Of a DNA stretch of 64,000 nt, positions 34,439 to 42,441 are shown piece by piece; within the stretch, counting starts at the first letter, position 1; each line of letters starts with the position of its first letter. Made by a program: the position numbers and the translations under genes. The DNA lies in NCBI RefSeq assembly GCF_025465275.1, contig NZ_JAODNK010000181.1, positions 62,001 to 126,000 on the forward strand. Reading direction: 5' to 3'. This stretch comes from Nocardia sp. GTDB lineage: Bacteria > Actinomycetota > Actinomycetes > Mycobacteriales > Mycobacteriaceae. Below the pieces are notes generated by a model. The model searched no databases. It was given only the letters and a program-made list of their open reading frames with translations, and was not told the origin of the DNA.

Positions 34439-35059
34439 TCAGCGCACCTCGAGGAGTGAGCAGAGCACCTCGGACATGAGGTCGCGCGGTACTACGCCCG
34501 GGTCGACGATCTCCTCGAGGGCGAGTCCGTTGGACAGGCCCATGACGAGGAAGACCAGGTTCTCGGCCGAGACCGGCAGTTCCAGGCCCAGTGCCGCCGC
34601 GCGCTGTTCCACTTCGGCGACCATGGCCGACCGGACCACCCGGCGATGCTCGACGTATTGGACCCGCACGGTCTCGTCGCGCACGGCGCGCTGCCAGAAC
34701 TCCAGAAACAGCAGTTGCCAGTCGCGGTTGGCGACGGTCGCCTCGGTGAGTTGGGCACCGAGGTCGGCCAGTTCGGCGGGCGTGGGAGCGGTACTGCCGA
34801 TAATCCGCAGGGCCAGTTCGGAGCGCTGCGCGATCTGGGCGTCCATGAGTGCGAAGAACAGCGCGTCCTTATTGGCGAAATTCGAGTACACCGCGCCCTT
34901 GGTGAAGCCCGCCGCCTCCGCGATCTGGTCCAGCCGCGCACCGGCGAATCCATTGTCCGCGAACACCTTTGCCGCTGCGCGCAGAATACGTTCCTGCACC
35001 TCGTCACGGCTCGGACGGCGGGAGCGCGCAGGTAGCGAGTCGGCTTCGGACATAGCCAC
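34439..35059 (-). CDS. TetR/AcrR transcriptional regulator
   Basis: A 206-residue regulator with the HTH VQERILRAAAKVFADNGFAG, LDQIAEAAGFTKGAVYSNF and ANKDALFFALMD. The C-terminal domain contains WQLLFLEFWQRAVRDETVR, typical of TetR_C of actinobacterial lipid regulators. It converges with the hydrolase at a 4-base gap and is divergent from the D-aminoacylase-like amidohydrolase. Two palindromes in that gap are its probable operators. Confidence 0.9.
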   Translation of the reverse strand: MAMSEADSLPARSRRPSRDEVQERILRAAAKVFADNGFAGARLDQIAEAAGFTKGAVYSNFANKDALFFALMDAQIAQRSELALRIIGSTAPTPAELADLGAQLTEATVANRDWQLLFLEFWQRAVRDETVRVQYVEHRRVVRSAMVAEVEQRAAALGLELPVSAENLVFLVMGLSNGLALEEIVDPGVVPRDLMSEVLCSLLEVR

Positions 35060-35106
35060 ACCATACGAGGCCGGTGCAGCTGTTGACCTGACGACCCACC
35101 GGTTGG

Positions 35107-35137
35107 ATACTCGAGAGTATTCAATACCCGCGAGTAT
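35107..35137. promoter_or_regulatory. Tandem palindromes before the amidohydrolase
   Basis: ATACTCGAGAGTAT (35107-35120, perfect 6-base arms) and ATACCCGCGAGTAT (35124-35137, one mismatch) are spaced 17 bases start to start. They end 10 bases before the amidohydrolase ATG, so bound repressor would block the promoter or initiation region. Confidence 0.66.
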
Positions 35138-35147
35138 GGAGCGTGTG

Positions 35148-36869
35148 ATGGTCGGCTACGACGTGGTGATCCGGGGCGGATCGGTCTACGACGGCACGGG
35201 GAAGGCCCCGATCGTCGCGGATGTGGCGGTGCGCGACGGCCGGGTCGTGGCTGTCGAACCCGGCCTGCCGGAGGGACGCCGCACCATCGACGCCACCGGC
35301 AAATGGGTCATCCCGGGCATGATCGATGTGCACACCCACTACGACGCCGAGGTGCTCACCGGTCCGGGGCTGGGTGAATCGGCCAGGCACGGTGTGACAT
35401 CGGTGATCTTCGGCAATTGCTCGCTCTCGACCGTCTACGCCGAGGCGCAGGACTGCGCCGATATGTTCGCCCGCGTCGAGGCGCTGCCCTGGGATGTGGT
35501 CAACGAGGCGGTCAAGGAACACAAGACGTGGGTCGATCCCAAGTCCTATGTGGAGGCCATCGGCAATCGCCCGCTCGGCGTGAATGTGGCGGCATTCCTG
35601 GGACATTCGGATATCCGCGTGGCCGTCATGGGCCTGGGACGAGCCGTGGACGCGAACGAACGGCCCACCGCGGCCGAACTGGATCGGATGGCGGACATGC
35701 TCTCCGAGGCGCTCGATGCCGGATTTGTCGGACTGTCCACCATTCGCAGCTCCTTCTCCAAACTCGAGGGCACCCGCTTTCCTGCCCGCCAACTGCCCTC
35801 GACCTATGCCACCTGGGCGGAGTACGCGCGGCTGAATTCGGTACTGCGCCAACGTGGCCGGGTCCATCAGAGCACGCCCAATCTCACCTCACGACTGGAG
35901 ATGGCACGCTACTTCGCACAGAGTGTAGGACGCCTGTTCGGTCGCCGACCGCTCAAGACCTCCCTGCTGTCGGCCGCCGATATCAAGGCCGATCGCACGG
36001 TGGCCCGCGCCGCGGTGGGCGCGGCCTGGGCGACCAATCGACTCGGCGGGGCCGATTTTCGCTGGCAGCATCTGCCGGTGCCGTTCGAGGTGTACGCCGA
36101 CGGCATCGATCTTGTCATCTTCGAGGAATTCGGTTCCGGCGCAGCGGCATTGAATATCCGCCAGGTGCTCGAGCGCGGCGAATTGCTGAAGGACGAGGGC
36201 TACCGCCGCCAATTCCGCAAGGACCTGTCCAAACGATTCGGCCCCCGTGTGTGGCATCGTGATCTCGGTGACGCAGAGATCGTGGCCTGCCCCGATGCCA
36301 CGGTCATCGGCAAATCGTTCGCCGCGGTGGCCGCCGAGCGCGGTATCACCGCACCGGATGCGCTGCTGGATCTCACCGTCGAACACGGTTCGGCGCTGCG
36401 CTGGCGCACCACCATCGCCAATGATCGCGATGATGTCCTGGATCGGCTGCAGACCTCACCCATGGTCCAGATCGGTTTCGCGGATTCCGGTGCGCACCTT
36501 CGCAATATGGCCTTCTACAACGCGGGCCTGCGCATGCTCGAGAGGGTGAAGCAGCGCGGCTTCATGCCTCTGGAACAGGCGGTGCACCGGCTCACCGGCG
36601 AACTGGCCGACTGGTACGGACTCGATGCCGGGAAGTTGGCCGTGGGCGGCCGCGCCGATATCGCGGTCATCGATCCGGCGGGCTTCGACGGGACCAGCGC
36701 CGCCTACGCCGAGGCGGAGCTGTCCGGCAGCGGCGTCTCCCGCATGGTCAATCGCAATGACGCGGCGGTCGCGGCCACCGTGGTCGGCGGGCACGTGGTC
36801 TACGAATACGGCACGTTCGCACCGGGATTCGGCACCACCCTGCACGCGGGCACCTTCCTCACCGCCTGA
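35148..36869 (+). CDS. N-acyl-D-amino-acid deacylase-type amidohydrolase
   Basis: About 573 residues from the ATG at 35148, which has GGAG 6 bases upstream. The amidohydrolase 3/D-aminoacylase family is shown by the small N-terminal beta domain (VVIRGGSVYDGTGKAPIVAD), the metal-binding VIPGMIDVHTHYDAEVLTGP, GVTSVIFGNCSLSTVYAE and the C-terminal IGFADSGAHLRNMAFYNAG and LAVGGRADIAVIDP. It should hydrolyse an N-acyl or cyclic amide bond with one or two Zn ions. The substrate is not determined. A divergent TetR and tandem palindromes indicate substrate-induced expression. Confidence 0.88.
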   Translation: MVGYDVVIRGGSVYDGTGKAPIVADVAVRDGRVVAVEPGLPEGRRTIDATGKWVIPGMIDVHTHYDAEVLTGPGLGESARHGVTSVIFGNCSLSTVYAEAQDCADMFARVEALPWDVVNEAVKEHKTWVDPKSYVEAIGNRPLGVNVAAFLGHSDIRVAVMGLGRAVDANERPTAAELDRMADMLSEALDAGFVGLSTIRSSFSKLEGTRFPARQLPSTYATWAEYARLNSVLRQRGRVHQSTPNLTSRLEMARYFAQSVGRLFGRRPLKTSLLSAADIKADRTVARAAVGAAWATNRLGGADFRWQHLPVPFEVYADGIDLVIFEEFGSGAAALNIRQVLERGELLKDEGYRRQFRKDLSKRFGPRVWHRDLGDAEIVACPDATVIGKSFAAVAAERGITAPDALLDLTVEHGSALRWRTTIANDRDDVLDRLQTSPMVQIGFADSGAHLRNMAFYNAGLRMLERVKQRGFMPLEQAVHRLTGELADWYGLDAGKLAVGGRADIAVIDPAGFDGTSAAYAEAELSGSGVSRMVNRNDAAVAATVVGGHVVYEYGTFAPGFGTTLHAGTFLTA

Positions 36870-36878
36870 CCGGCACGG

Positions 36879-36914
36879 CGTCACCGATCGGTCCGTCGCG
36901 ACCGATCGGTGACG
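36879..36914. terminator. Bidirectional hairpin terminator
   Basis: Perfect 15-base arms (36879-36893 and 36900-36914, core CACCGATCGGT) with a 6-base loop lie between two convergent genes. There is no U-tract, as is common in actinobacteria. Confidence 0.75.
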
Positions 36915-36925
36915 ACTCCCCTCCG

Positions 36926-37252
36926 TCAGGGCATGCCGATGGTGTAATCGCCGCCGGAAGTCGCTCCGAACCAGCGGGTGTCGGCTTCGCTGCCAGTGCT
37001 GCTACTGCCGCCACCGCTGCCACTGCCGGGACCGCCACGGCGGTATTCGCGGAGGTACTCGGCATGCCAGCGCGGCCAATCGAGGTAGGTCTCGCCGGCT
37101 GTTCGGCGATATCGCCGGTACTGGCCGCGTGCCGTGCGGAACGATCCTCGGGACTGGCGGGCAGCGCGGCGAGCCGCCGTGCGCGCGATTTTCAGCCGAA
37201 CAACGGAAAGTTCGATCGACGGGTCGGCGAAGATGCCTGTGAGTTTTCGCAT
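36926..37252 (-). CDS. Hypothetical protein with Arg-rich middle and Gly/Ser-rich tail
   Basis: About 108 residues from the ATG at 37252, which has AGAGGAAA upstream. The N-terminus is MRKLTGIFADPSIELSVV. The middle is strongly basic (RTAARRAARQSRGSFRTARG, then YRRYRRTAGETYLDWPRWH) and the C-terminus is a flexible Gly/Ser stretch ending GGDYTIGMP. There is no signal peptide or membrane segment. The function is not recognised; the basic centre could bind nucleic acid or membrane. Confidence 0.65.
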   Translation of the reverse strand: MRKLTGIFADPSIELSVVRLKIARTAARRAARQSRGSFRTARGQYRRYRRTAGETYLDWPRWHAEYLREYRRGGPGSGSGGGSSSTGSEADTRWFGATSGGDYTIGMP

Positions 37253-37392
37253 CTGCCGTTTCCTCTCGTAGTTATTCGCACCCGAGGTAAACCACCGGTC
37301 CTCAAACCTCCTCGCGCATAACCACAATTCTCGCCGCCCGGCCGACTCGCGGCCAGACACCGATTCCTCGGGCTCCCCTAAATGAAACGACG

Positions 37393-37451
37393 CCGACCAG
37401 GAGCTGAGGGCGGCGAAGGCCGAGACGGGCCCGCCGTCAGTTCCTGGTCGG
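37393..37451. repeat. Dispersed inverted-repeat element, copy B
   Basis: The 21-base arms 37393-37413 and 37431-37451 pair at 19 of 21 positions around a 17-base loop. Read on the minus strand, it matches copy A (8589-8647) at about 48 of 59 positions, including 12 of 17 loop positions, and both are preceded by AAGCATC. It lies 20 bases beyond the stop codon of the lipoprotein gene. Confidence 0.75.
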
Positions 37452-37471
37452 TGATGCTTGAAAACGGGGGC

Positions 37472-37897
37472 TCAGCAGTGAGCGCTCTTCCACTGCGTGA
37501 GTTTGTCCAGGAAGACACCCGTGACGGGCTCGTTGATCTGGTCGGCTCCGCGGTGTTGCAGGTGGCCGACGATCACGGCTTCGGTTTGCGCGACGGTGGC
37601 GATGATTTCGGGGGGTGCGCTGACTCGGAATTTGCTGAGGCGCTGGATTGCGGCTGCCGAGTCGGCGGGTTCCTTGCCCTGCTGCAGGTCGTGGGCGAGG
37701 TCGATCTCGTACTGGATCTCGGTGCAGGCATCGCCGCTCGAGTTCTGCTGTGCGGCAGCCGATGTTTGCGCTGCGGTGCTGGTGGAGGCCGCGCCGGTGT
37801 TCGTCGCGGTGGTCGCGGCGGGTGTCTTGTCGGAGCTGCAGGCGCTGAGCGTGACTGCGGCGAGCACGGCGATGCACGCGATACCGGTGCGGAACAA
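37472..37897 (-). CDS. Small secreted lipoprotein
   Basis: The frame is open to 38182, but the TTG at 37895-37897 has GGGAG 5 bases upstream and yields a textbook lipoprotein signal, MFRTGIACIAVLAAVTLSAC, with Cys20 lipidated. The mature part begins with a Thr/Ala/Ser-rich linker (about 35 residues) and then a small helical domain (ACTEIQYEIDLAHDLQQGKE, EIIATVAQTEAVIVGHLQHR). It has about 141 residues in all, and two further cysteines could form a disulfide. The function is unknown. Its 3' end is followed by inverted-repeat element B. Confidence 0.78.
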   Translation of the reverse strand: MFRTGIACIAVLAAVTLSACSSDKTPAATTATNTGAASTSTAAQTSAAAQQNSSGDACTEIQYEIDLAHDLQQGKEPADSAAAIQRLSKFRVSAPPEIIATVAQTEAVIVGHLQHRGADQINEPVTGVFLDKLTQWKSAHC

Positions 37898-38174
37898 GGT
37901 GTCTCCCAGGGTGTTTCGGAAAGGCTCGGAACTGGAACCGACTGGCGGTGCACCGGCACCTCGGGTGAGGGCCAACTGTGCGCACGGGTCACTCTGCATT
38001 TCGGGGCTTACAAATTGCTTAAAGCGTTCCTTGTGGAGGCGATTTCCGCACCTCGAGGCTGTTTCTCGAGAGGAAACGGAGGGTTCTCGACCAGCCTGGC
38101 CGGGGTGCGCCAGATGGCCTGGACATGAAATCCAGTCGCTGGTCGGCCCTGCTCGCGATCCGGAAATTAGGGTT

Positions 38175-38864
38175 GTGCGCACGAGGATTCGGCAGTGGCG
38201 GCGGGCATATCTGGCCGCTGAGTACGCGGCATTGTTCTTCGGGGGAACGACCGCTTACAACGCGGTGCTGCGCGGTCGACCGCCGATTCCCGCGCTGTTG
38301 GTGCTGGGGACCGCTGCCACCGTCTATCTGCGGCGCTCGCGCGGTTTCGACCGAGACTCGCTGTGGCGGTCCGAGGCATTTCGCGGCCAGGCGCGGCCGA
38401 TGGCGGTGACGGCCGGGTCGAGCGCGCTGGCGCTCACGGCGGCTACCGCGCTGCTGCGGCGCGGGGATCTGTTCGATCTACCTCGGCGGAACCCATTGCT
38501 GTGGCTGGCGGTAATGGTGCTGTACCCGGCGCTGAGCGTGTATCCGCAGGAGCTTATTTTCCGGTCGTTCCTGTTCCATCGGTATGCGCCGGTATTCGGT
38601 GACGGCGCCGGTATGGTCGCCGCCAGCGCCGCGGCTTTCGGCTACGTGCACATCATCTTCGGCAGCTGGTTCTCGGTGGCCGCGAGCGGTGTCGGGGGCT
38701 GGATCTTCGCGACTCGGTACCTGCGTACGCAGTCGCTGTTCACCGCCTCGGTCGAGCATTCGGTGTACGGAATACTCGTGTTCTCCATAGGTTTGGGTCG
38801 GCATTTCTATCACGGCGCGGCGCCGGCGCCGCGTATCCAGTTGGGCGCCAACCGAACCGCCTGA
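38175..38864 (+). CDS. CPBP-family (Abi/CAAX-like) intramembrane protein
   Basis: About 229 residues from a GTG at 38175; the frame is open far upstream but antisense to the lipoprotein. It has six or so hydrophobic segments. The three PF02517 motifs are visible: YPQELIFRSFLFHR (EExxxR box with Gln replacing the first Glu), AAFGYVHIIFGSW (FxxxH) and TASVEHSVYGILVF. Members are glutamic-type intramembrane proteases or bacteriocin-immunity proteins. The Glu-to-Gln change may alter or abolish activity. Confidence 0.8.
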   Translation: MRTRIRQWRRAYLAAEYAALFFGGTTAYNAVLRGRPPIPALLVLGTAATVYLRRSRGFDRDSLWRSEAFRGQARPMAVTAGSSALALTAATALLRRGDLFDLPRRNPLLWLAVMVLYPALSVYPQELIFRSFLFHRYAPVFGDGAGMVAASAAAFGYVHIIFGSWFSVAASGVGGWIFATRYLRTQSLFTASVEHSVYGILVFSIGLGRHFYHGAAPAPRIQLGANRTA

Positions 38865-38888
38865 CTGACATATTGCCAGTTCACAGTC

Positions 38889-38906
38889 CCGACACCTAGG
38901 TGTCGG
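38889..38906. promoter_or_regulatory. Perfect 18-bp palindrome upstream of LLM oxidoreductase
   Basis: CCGACACCTAGGTGTCGG is perfectly symmetric and lies 24 bases before the oxidoreductase start. It is a probable operator; no regulator gene is adjacent. Confidence 0.6.
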
Positions 38907-38929
38907 TGCGGTCTGGTAGTCATGGGTTC

Positions 38930-39802
38930 ATGACGACTCTGGGTGCCGTATTCCGTCCGTCGAATCCGCCGGAGCGGTTGCGGGAGGTGGTGCGGGTAGC
39001 GGAGGGGGCGGGACTCGACGAATTGTGGTTGTGGGAGGACTGTTTTCAGGAGGGTGGCATCTCCAGCGCCACGGCCGCACTGGCGTGGAGCGAGCGGCTG
39101 CGGGTCGGGGTCGGGGTGCTGCCGGCGCCGCTGCGGAATGTCGCGATTACCGCCATGGAGATCGCGACGCTGGAGCGCATGTTCGATGGGCGGGCGATCT
39201 GGGGCGTCGGTCACGGAGTGCAGGACTGGATGGGACAGGTCGGGGCGCGGGTCGCCTCGCCGGTGACCCTGCTGCGTGAATATCTCGATGCGCTGGGGGG
39301 ATTGCTCGCAGGTGAGCGAATCACCGTGAAGGGCAGGTATATCCAGCTCGACGACGTCGCCCTGGACTGGCCGCCCGCCACCGCACCGGCGGTGCTGGCC
39401 GCGGCGGGCGGGCCGCGCACGCTGCACCTGGTCGGTGCGGCTGCCGACGGCGTCATCCTGGACAGTTCCAAATCCGCGGACGGCATTCGTGCGGCCGTCG
39501 ACATCATTCGCGCGGCGCGGCCGGAAGATACTGCGCTCCAGCCGTATCCGGTGGTCGCCTACCTCCTGACCGCCACCGGCCCGGGCGCTTCCGACCGGGT
39601 CGCCGCGGAGTTACGCGGCAAGGACCGCGACACGATCCCGGACGTCGGCGTCACCGGCGATGCCCGGGCGATCGCCGACACCGTCATCCGCTGGGCCGAA
39701 GCCGGGGCCACCAGTGTGGTGCTACAGCCCACCGCCGATGAGCCCGATCCTGCCGCCTTCGTCCGATTTGTTGCAGAACAGGTCCGGCCCTTGGTTCCGT
39801 GA
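38930..39802 (+). CDS. LLM-class flavin/F420-dependent oxidoreductase
   Basis: About 290 residues with a luciferase-like TIM barrel. It has the N-terminal LGAVFRPSNPPERLREVVRV and LDELWLWEDCFQEGG, ATLERMFDGRAIWGVGHGVQDWM, then PAVLAAAGGPRTLHLVGAAADGVIL, typical of actinobacterial F420-type members (mer/Fgd-like). The ATG at 38930 has a weak ribosome site. A perfect 18-base palindrome just upstream suggests repressor control. Substrate and cofactor (FMN or F420) are not decided by sequence. Confidence 0.87.
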   Translation: MTTLGAVFRPSNPPERLREVVRVAEGAGLDELWLWEDCFQEGGISSATAALAWSERLRVGVGVLPAPLRNVAITAMEIATLERMFDGRAIWGVGHGVQDWMGQVGARVASPVTLLREYLDALGGLLAGERITVKGRYIQLDDVALDWPPATAPAVLAAAGGPRTLHLVGAAADGVILDSSKSADGIRAAVDIIRAARPEDTALQPYPVVAYLLTATGPGASDRVAAELRGKDRDTIPDVGVTGDARAIADTVIRWAEAGATSVVLQPTADEPDPAAFVRFVAEQVRPLVP

Positions 39803-39806
39803 CCGA

Positions 39807-41618
39807 TCAGCTTTCCGACTGTATTGCCGCCAGGGTTGCGGTGATGCGGTCGGAATCCGCGGATGTCCAGCCCGGCGGGGCGGCGACCGCCGCCCATGCG
39901 TAGGGCATCAGGTCTTCGTAGTTGTGCCCGTGCCCGGACGGCGGTGACTGGGCGCGCACCAGATCGGCGCTGACCTGCCAGAAGGTGACGATCGGGTACC
40001 AGCTCATTGCCGATGTTCGATCCCGTCCCGGGGCTTCGGTCAGCCAGTCCGGACGCGTGAACAGCAGGTCGGTATTCCACCAGACGACGGGATCGGAGGC
40101 GTGCTGCAGATACAGCACGCGCGGTTCGGGCCACGCGTCGCGCGGTGCCGAATGCTGTTCCGGCAACGGCAGATCCTGCTTTCCGGCGGCGAACCTGACA
40201 ATCAGTCCGCCGGCGTAGGTGGGAAGTACCTCGGGAGTGCCGGGATCTCGCCGATCCTCGATCGCGCCCCACAGGTGATTGGAATTCGGCGGTCCGACGA
40301 ACAGGGCGCCGTCCACGGATCGACGGAGATCGGCCAGGCTCCCGAAGGCGCTCTCGGCCGACTGCGAGCCGAGGCTCTCGCCGTACACGATGAGACGGGG
40401 GCGATGCCCCTCCGGCAACTGCGCCCAGCGCTGGTGAATGCCGTCGATGAGCGCGGCCCCCGCACTCGCCGCCGCGGAACGGTCCACCAGAAAGGAGATC
40501 CAGCTGGGCAGGAAGGAGTACTGCATCGCCGCGATGGCGGAGTCGCCGTTGTACATCAACTCCAGCGATTGGGCCGCGACCGGGTTCACCCAGCCGGTGC
40601 CGGTGGTGCCCGCCACGACCAGGATCTTGCGGTCCCACGCGCCGGTGCGGTCGAGTTCGCCGACGATCATCCGCACCCGTGCCGCGGTGTCGGCGGCCGA
40701 TCCGAGCCCGGCGTACACCCGGATCGGTTCTCGCGCGGGGACACCGCTGATCGCCGCGAGGCGCTCGGATCCGAGTCCGCCGGCAACAAACGTCCGGCCC
40801 TGCAGTCCCAGGGTGTCCCAGTGCGCCGCCGAGACCGGGCTGCCCGATCGTTCAGCCGAGATCGGTTGCACGACACCGTGTTCCGTACCATTGTTCTGCC
40901 CGGCGAACACCGAGTGCGCGGCGTCGGAACTTCCCGCCAGCAGCACCTTGTCCACGAACAGCACCACCGCCACGGCGACCGTGATCGGCGCGATCACATG
41001 CGCTACCGGCAGGGAGACGTGCAGCCGGGCCGACAGCAGGCCCGCGAACGCGCGAGCCGCGCGCCTGAGCCCCCGGGCGATCGCCAGCACCATCAGAAAA
41101 ATGCCAACGATGATCAGACCTGTGCGCAAGTAGGCAACTCCGGCCGACTGCGACATCCCCATCAGCGCATCAACATCGCGTTGCCCGCTCGCCGCCACCA
41201 GCAGTGTGCTCATGACGGTGAAGATCGCGAGCAGTGCGATGAGGATCTCCAGCACCAGTTCGACCCGGCGTTCGAAACGCCACCACGAGAATCGCGGCGC
41301 CACCCACCGGCGCATCGGGAATGCGAGCAGCAGTCCCACCCCGTAGCCGGTCACGCTGGTGAATCCGCTGACAATGCCTTGAAAGACCCAGTCCCGGGGC
41401 AGCAGCGACGGGCTCAGACTCCACGCGAAGAAGAACAGCGCGAACACCAGGCCCACAAGATCCAGCCCGAGAATCGTGATGGGCCGGGGCGGTGGCGCCC
41501 CCTCCTCCGGTGCGCGGAAACCCTGCCGCACGCTGTTCACCCTGGCGCGCACAGCTTCTCGACCTGATCGGACAACCCGGGCTCGCACGGGATCGATGTG
41601 CGAGCGCCAGGTGTCCAT
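39807..41618 (-). CDS. Membrane-anchored alpha/beta hydrolase (Abhydrolase_9 type)
   Basis: A 603-residue protein. Residues about 50-240 hold five or so TM segments (LDLVGLVFALFFFAWSLSP, VELVLEILIALLAIFTVMST, TGLIIVGIFLMVLAIARGL, VIAPITVAVAVVLFVDKVLL). The catalytic domain follows outside or at the membrane: PIRVYAGLGSAADTAARVRM, VVAGTTGTGWVNPVAAQSLE, the nucleophile LIVYGESLGSQSAESAF and a C-terminal GHGHNYEDLMPYAW. This architecture matches the PF10081/PF15420 mycobacterial family, which is thought to act on cell-envelope lipids. The enzymatic reaction is unknown. Confidence 0.88.
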   Translation of the reverse strand: MDTWRSHIDPVRARVVRSGREAVRARVNSVRQGFRAPEEGAPPPRPITILGLDLVGLVFALFFFAWSLSPSLLPRDWVFQGIVSGFTSVTGYGVGLLLAFPMRRWVAPRFSWWRFERRVELVLEILIALLAIFTVMSTLLVAASGQRDVDALMGMSQSAGVAYLRTGLIIVGIFLMVLAIARGLRRAARAFAGLLSARLHVSLPVAHVIAPITVAVAVVLFVDKVLLAGSSDAAHSVFAGQNNGTEHGVVQPISAERSGSPVSAAHWDTLGLQGRTFVAGGLGSERLAAISGVPAREPIRVYAGLGSAADTAARVRMIVGELDRTGAWDRKILVVAGTTGTGWVNPVAAQSLELMYNGDSAIAAMQYSFLPSWISFLVDRSAAASAGAALIDGIHQRWAQLPEGHRPRLIVYGESLGSQSAESAFGSLADLRRSVDGALFVGPPNSNHLWGAIEDRRDPGTPEVLPTYAGGLIVRFAAGKQDLPLPEQHSAPRDAWPEPRVLYLQHASDPVVWWNTDLLFTRPDWLTEAPGRDRTSAMSWYPIVTFWQVSADLVRAQSPPSGHGHNYEDLMPYAWAAVAAPPGWTSADSDRITATLAAIQSES

Positions 41619-41703
41619 GCGCCTACTTTCTCATTCCCGGCGAAAGGTCACCGCCGCGGCCTGAGGGGGTAGCCCCGCATTCACTTCGACGCGGGGGCGC
41701 TGG

Positions 41704-42129
41704 TCAGTTCTGGGGGCCGCGGGTGATGGTGTCACAGCCGGATACCTGCGCGCCGGCGCCGGGACCCGCATCATTTTCGGCATCCTGTTCGGCCTCGTCC
41801 GAGGTCGAACCCTGCGCCCAACCCCAGTGACCGTCCGAGGTCACCGCCGCTGCGCCACAGCGCAGATTGTCGGACCTGTCGGAGTCCCAGTCGAGTTTCC
41901 AGTCGCAGTCGGTGAAGCCGCATTTCGAGTTCGCGGCGTCATCGGCTTCCTGCTGGCTGGGGTAACCGGTGACGATCGCGTAGGCGCGCCCGTGATTACC
42001 GATGGAGATCGCGCCCCAGGTGCCCCCCGAATCCGCCTGCGCGGGCGCCGCGAACAGCGCGGACAGTCCGATAGCCAGGACCGCGGTGGTGAGCAGTTTC
42101 GACCCACGGGTCGATTTCGAAAAAAGCAT
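41704..42129 (-). CDS. Secreted DUF4189-family protein
   Basis: A 141-residue exported protein. The Sec signal peptide (LLTTAVLAIGLSALFAAPAQA) is probably cleaved before DSGG. The mature domain is WGAISIGNHGRAYAIVTGYP, then ANSKCGFTDCDWKLDWD, RCGAAAVTSDGHWGWAQGST and VSGCDTI, with four cysteines that could form two disulfides. DUF4189 domains are common in actinobacteria and of unknown function. It is a single gene divergent from the first sulfonate-type ABC operon. Confidence 0.87.
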   Translation of the reverse strand: MLFSKSTRGSKLLTTAVLAIGLSALFAAPAQADSGGTWGAISIGNHGRAYAIVTGYPSQQEADDAANSKCGFTDCDWKLDWDSDRSDNLRCGAAAVTSDGHWGWAQGSTSDEAEQDAENDAGPGAGAQVSGCDTITRGPQN

Positions 42130-42341
42130 TCCAGCCTCCCCTTCTGGTGTGGCACCTCAGGACTCGGGGTGCCGAACGTTGGAGAGCATAACCGCCGGGT
42201 CCGACAATCCGTTCACCGTCGGCACCGCCGGATCTGCTTGCGACAGTGCGCTATTCGCCTGCGATGGACCTTCGTGGCCGCTGCGAACTCCGAGCAGCGG
42301 GCCACGAGCGGCAGATTGAAATCACGGTGATCGTGGACCTG

Positions 42342-42362
42342 TCCTGCGCGTCTTCCGCAGGA
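42342..42362 (+). promoter_or_regulatory. Stem-loop in the leader of the first sulfur-type ABC operon
   Basis: A 7-bp stem (TCCTGCG with CGCAGGA) and a 7-base loop lie 79 bases before the permease start, inside a 312-base gene-free interval (42130-42441). It may be an attenuator or a chance hairpin; no leader peptide with the usual cysteine motif was found here. Confidence 0.35.
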
Positions 42363-42441
42363 AAGGATCGAACCGGACGGTCTCGGCCCGGGTCCGATCG
42401 CGGGTACGGGCATCCAGACAGCGAATTCGACGGAGGACGGC

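Noticed and set aside
40101..41567. 488-codon plus-strand open frame
   Set aside because: Antisense to the Abhydrolase_9-type membrane protein; Arg/Gln/His-rich shadow.
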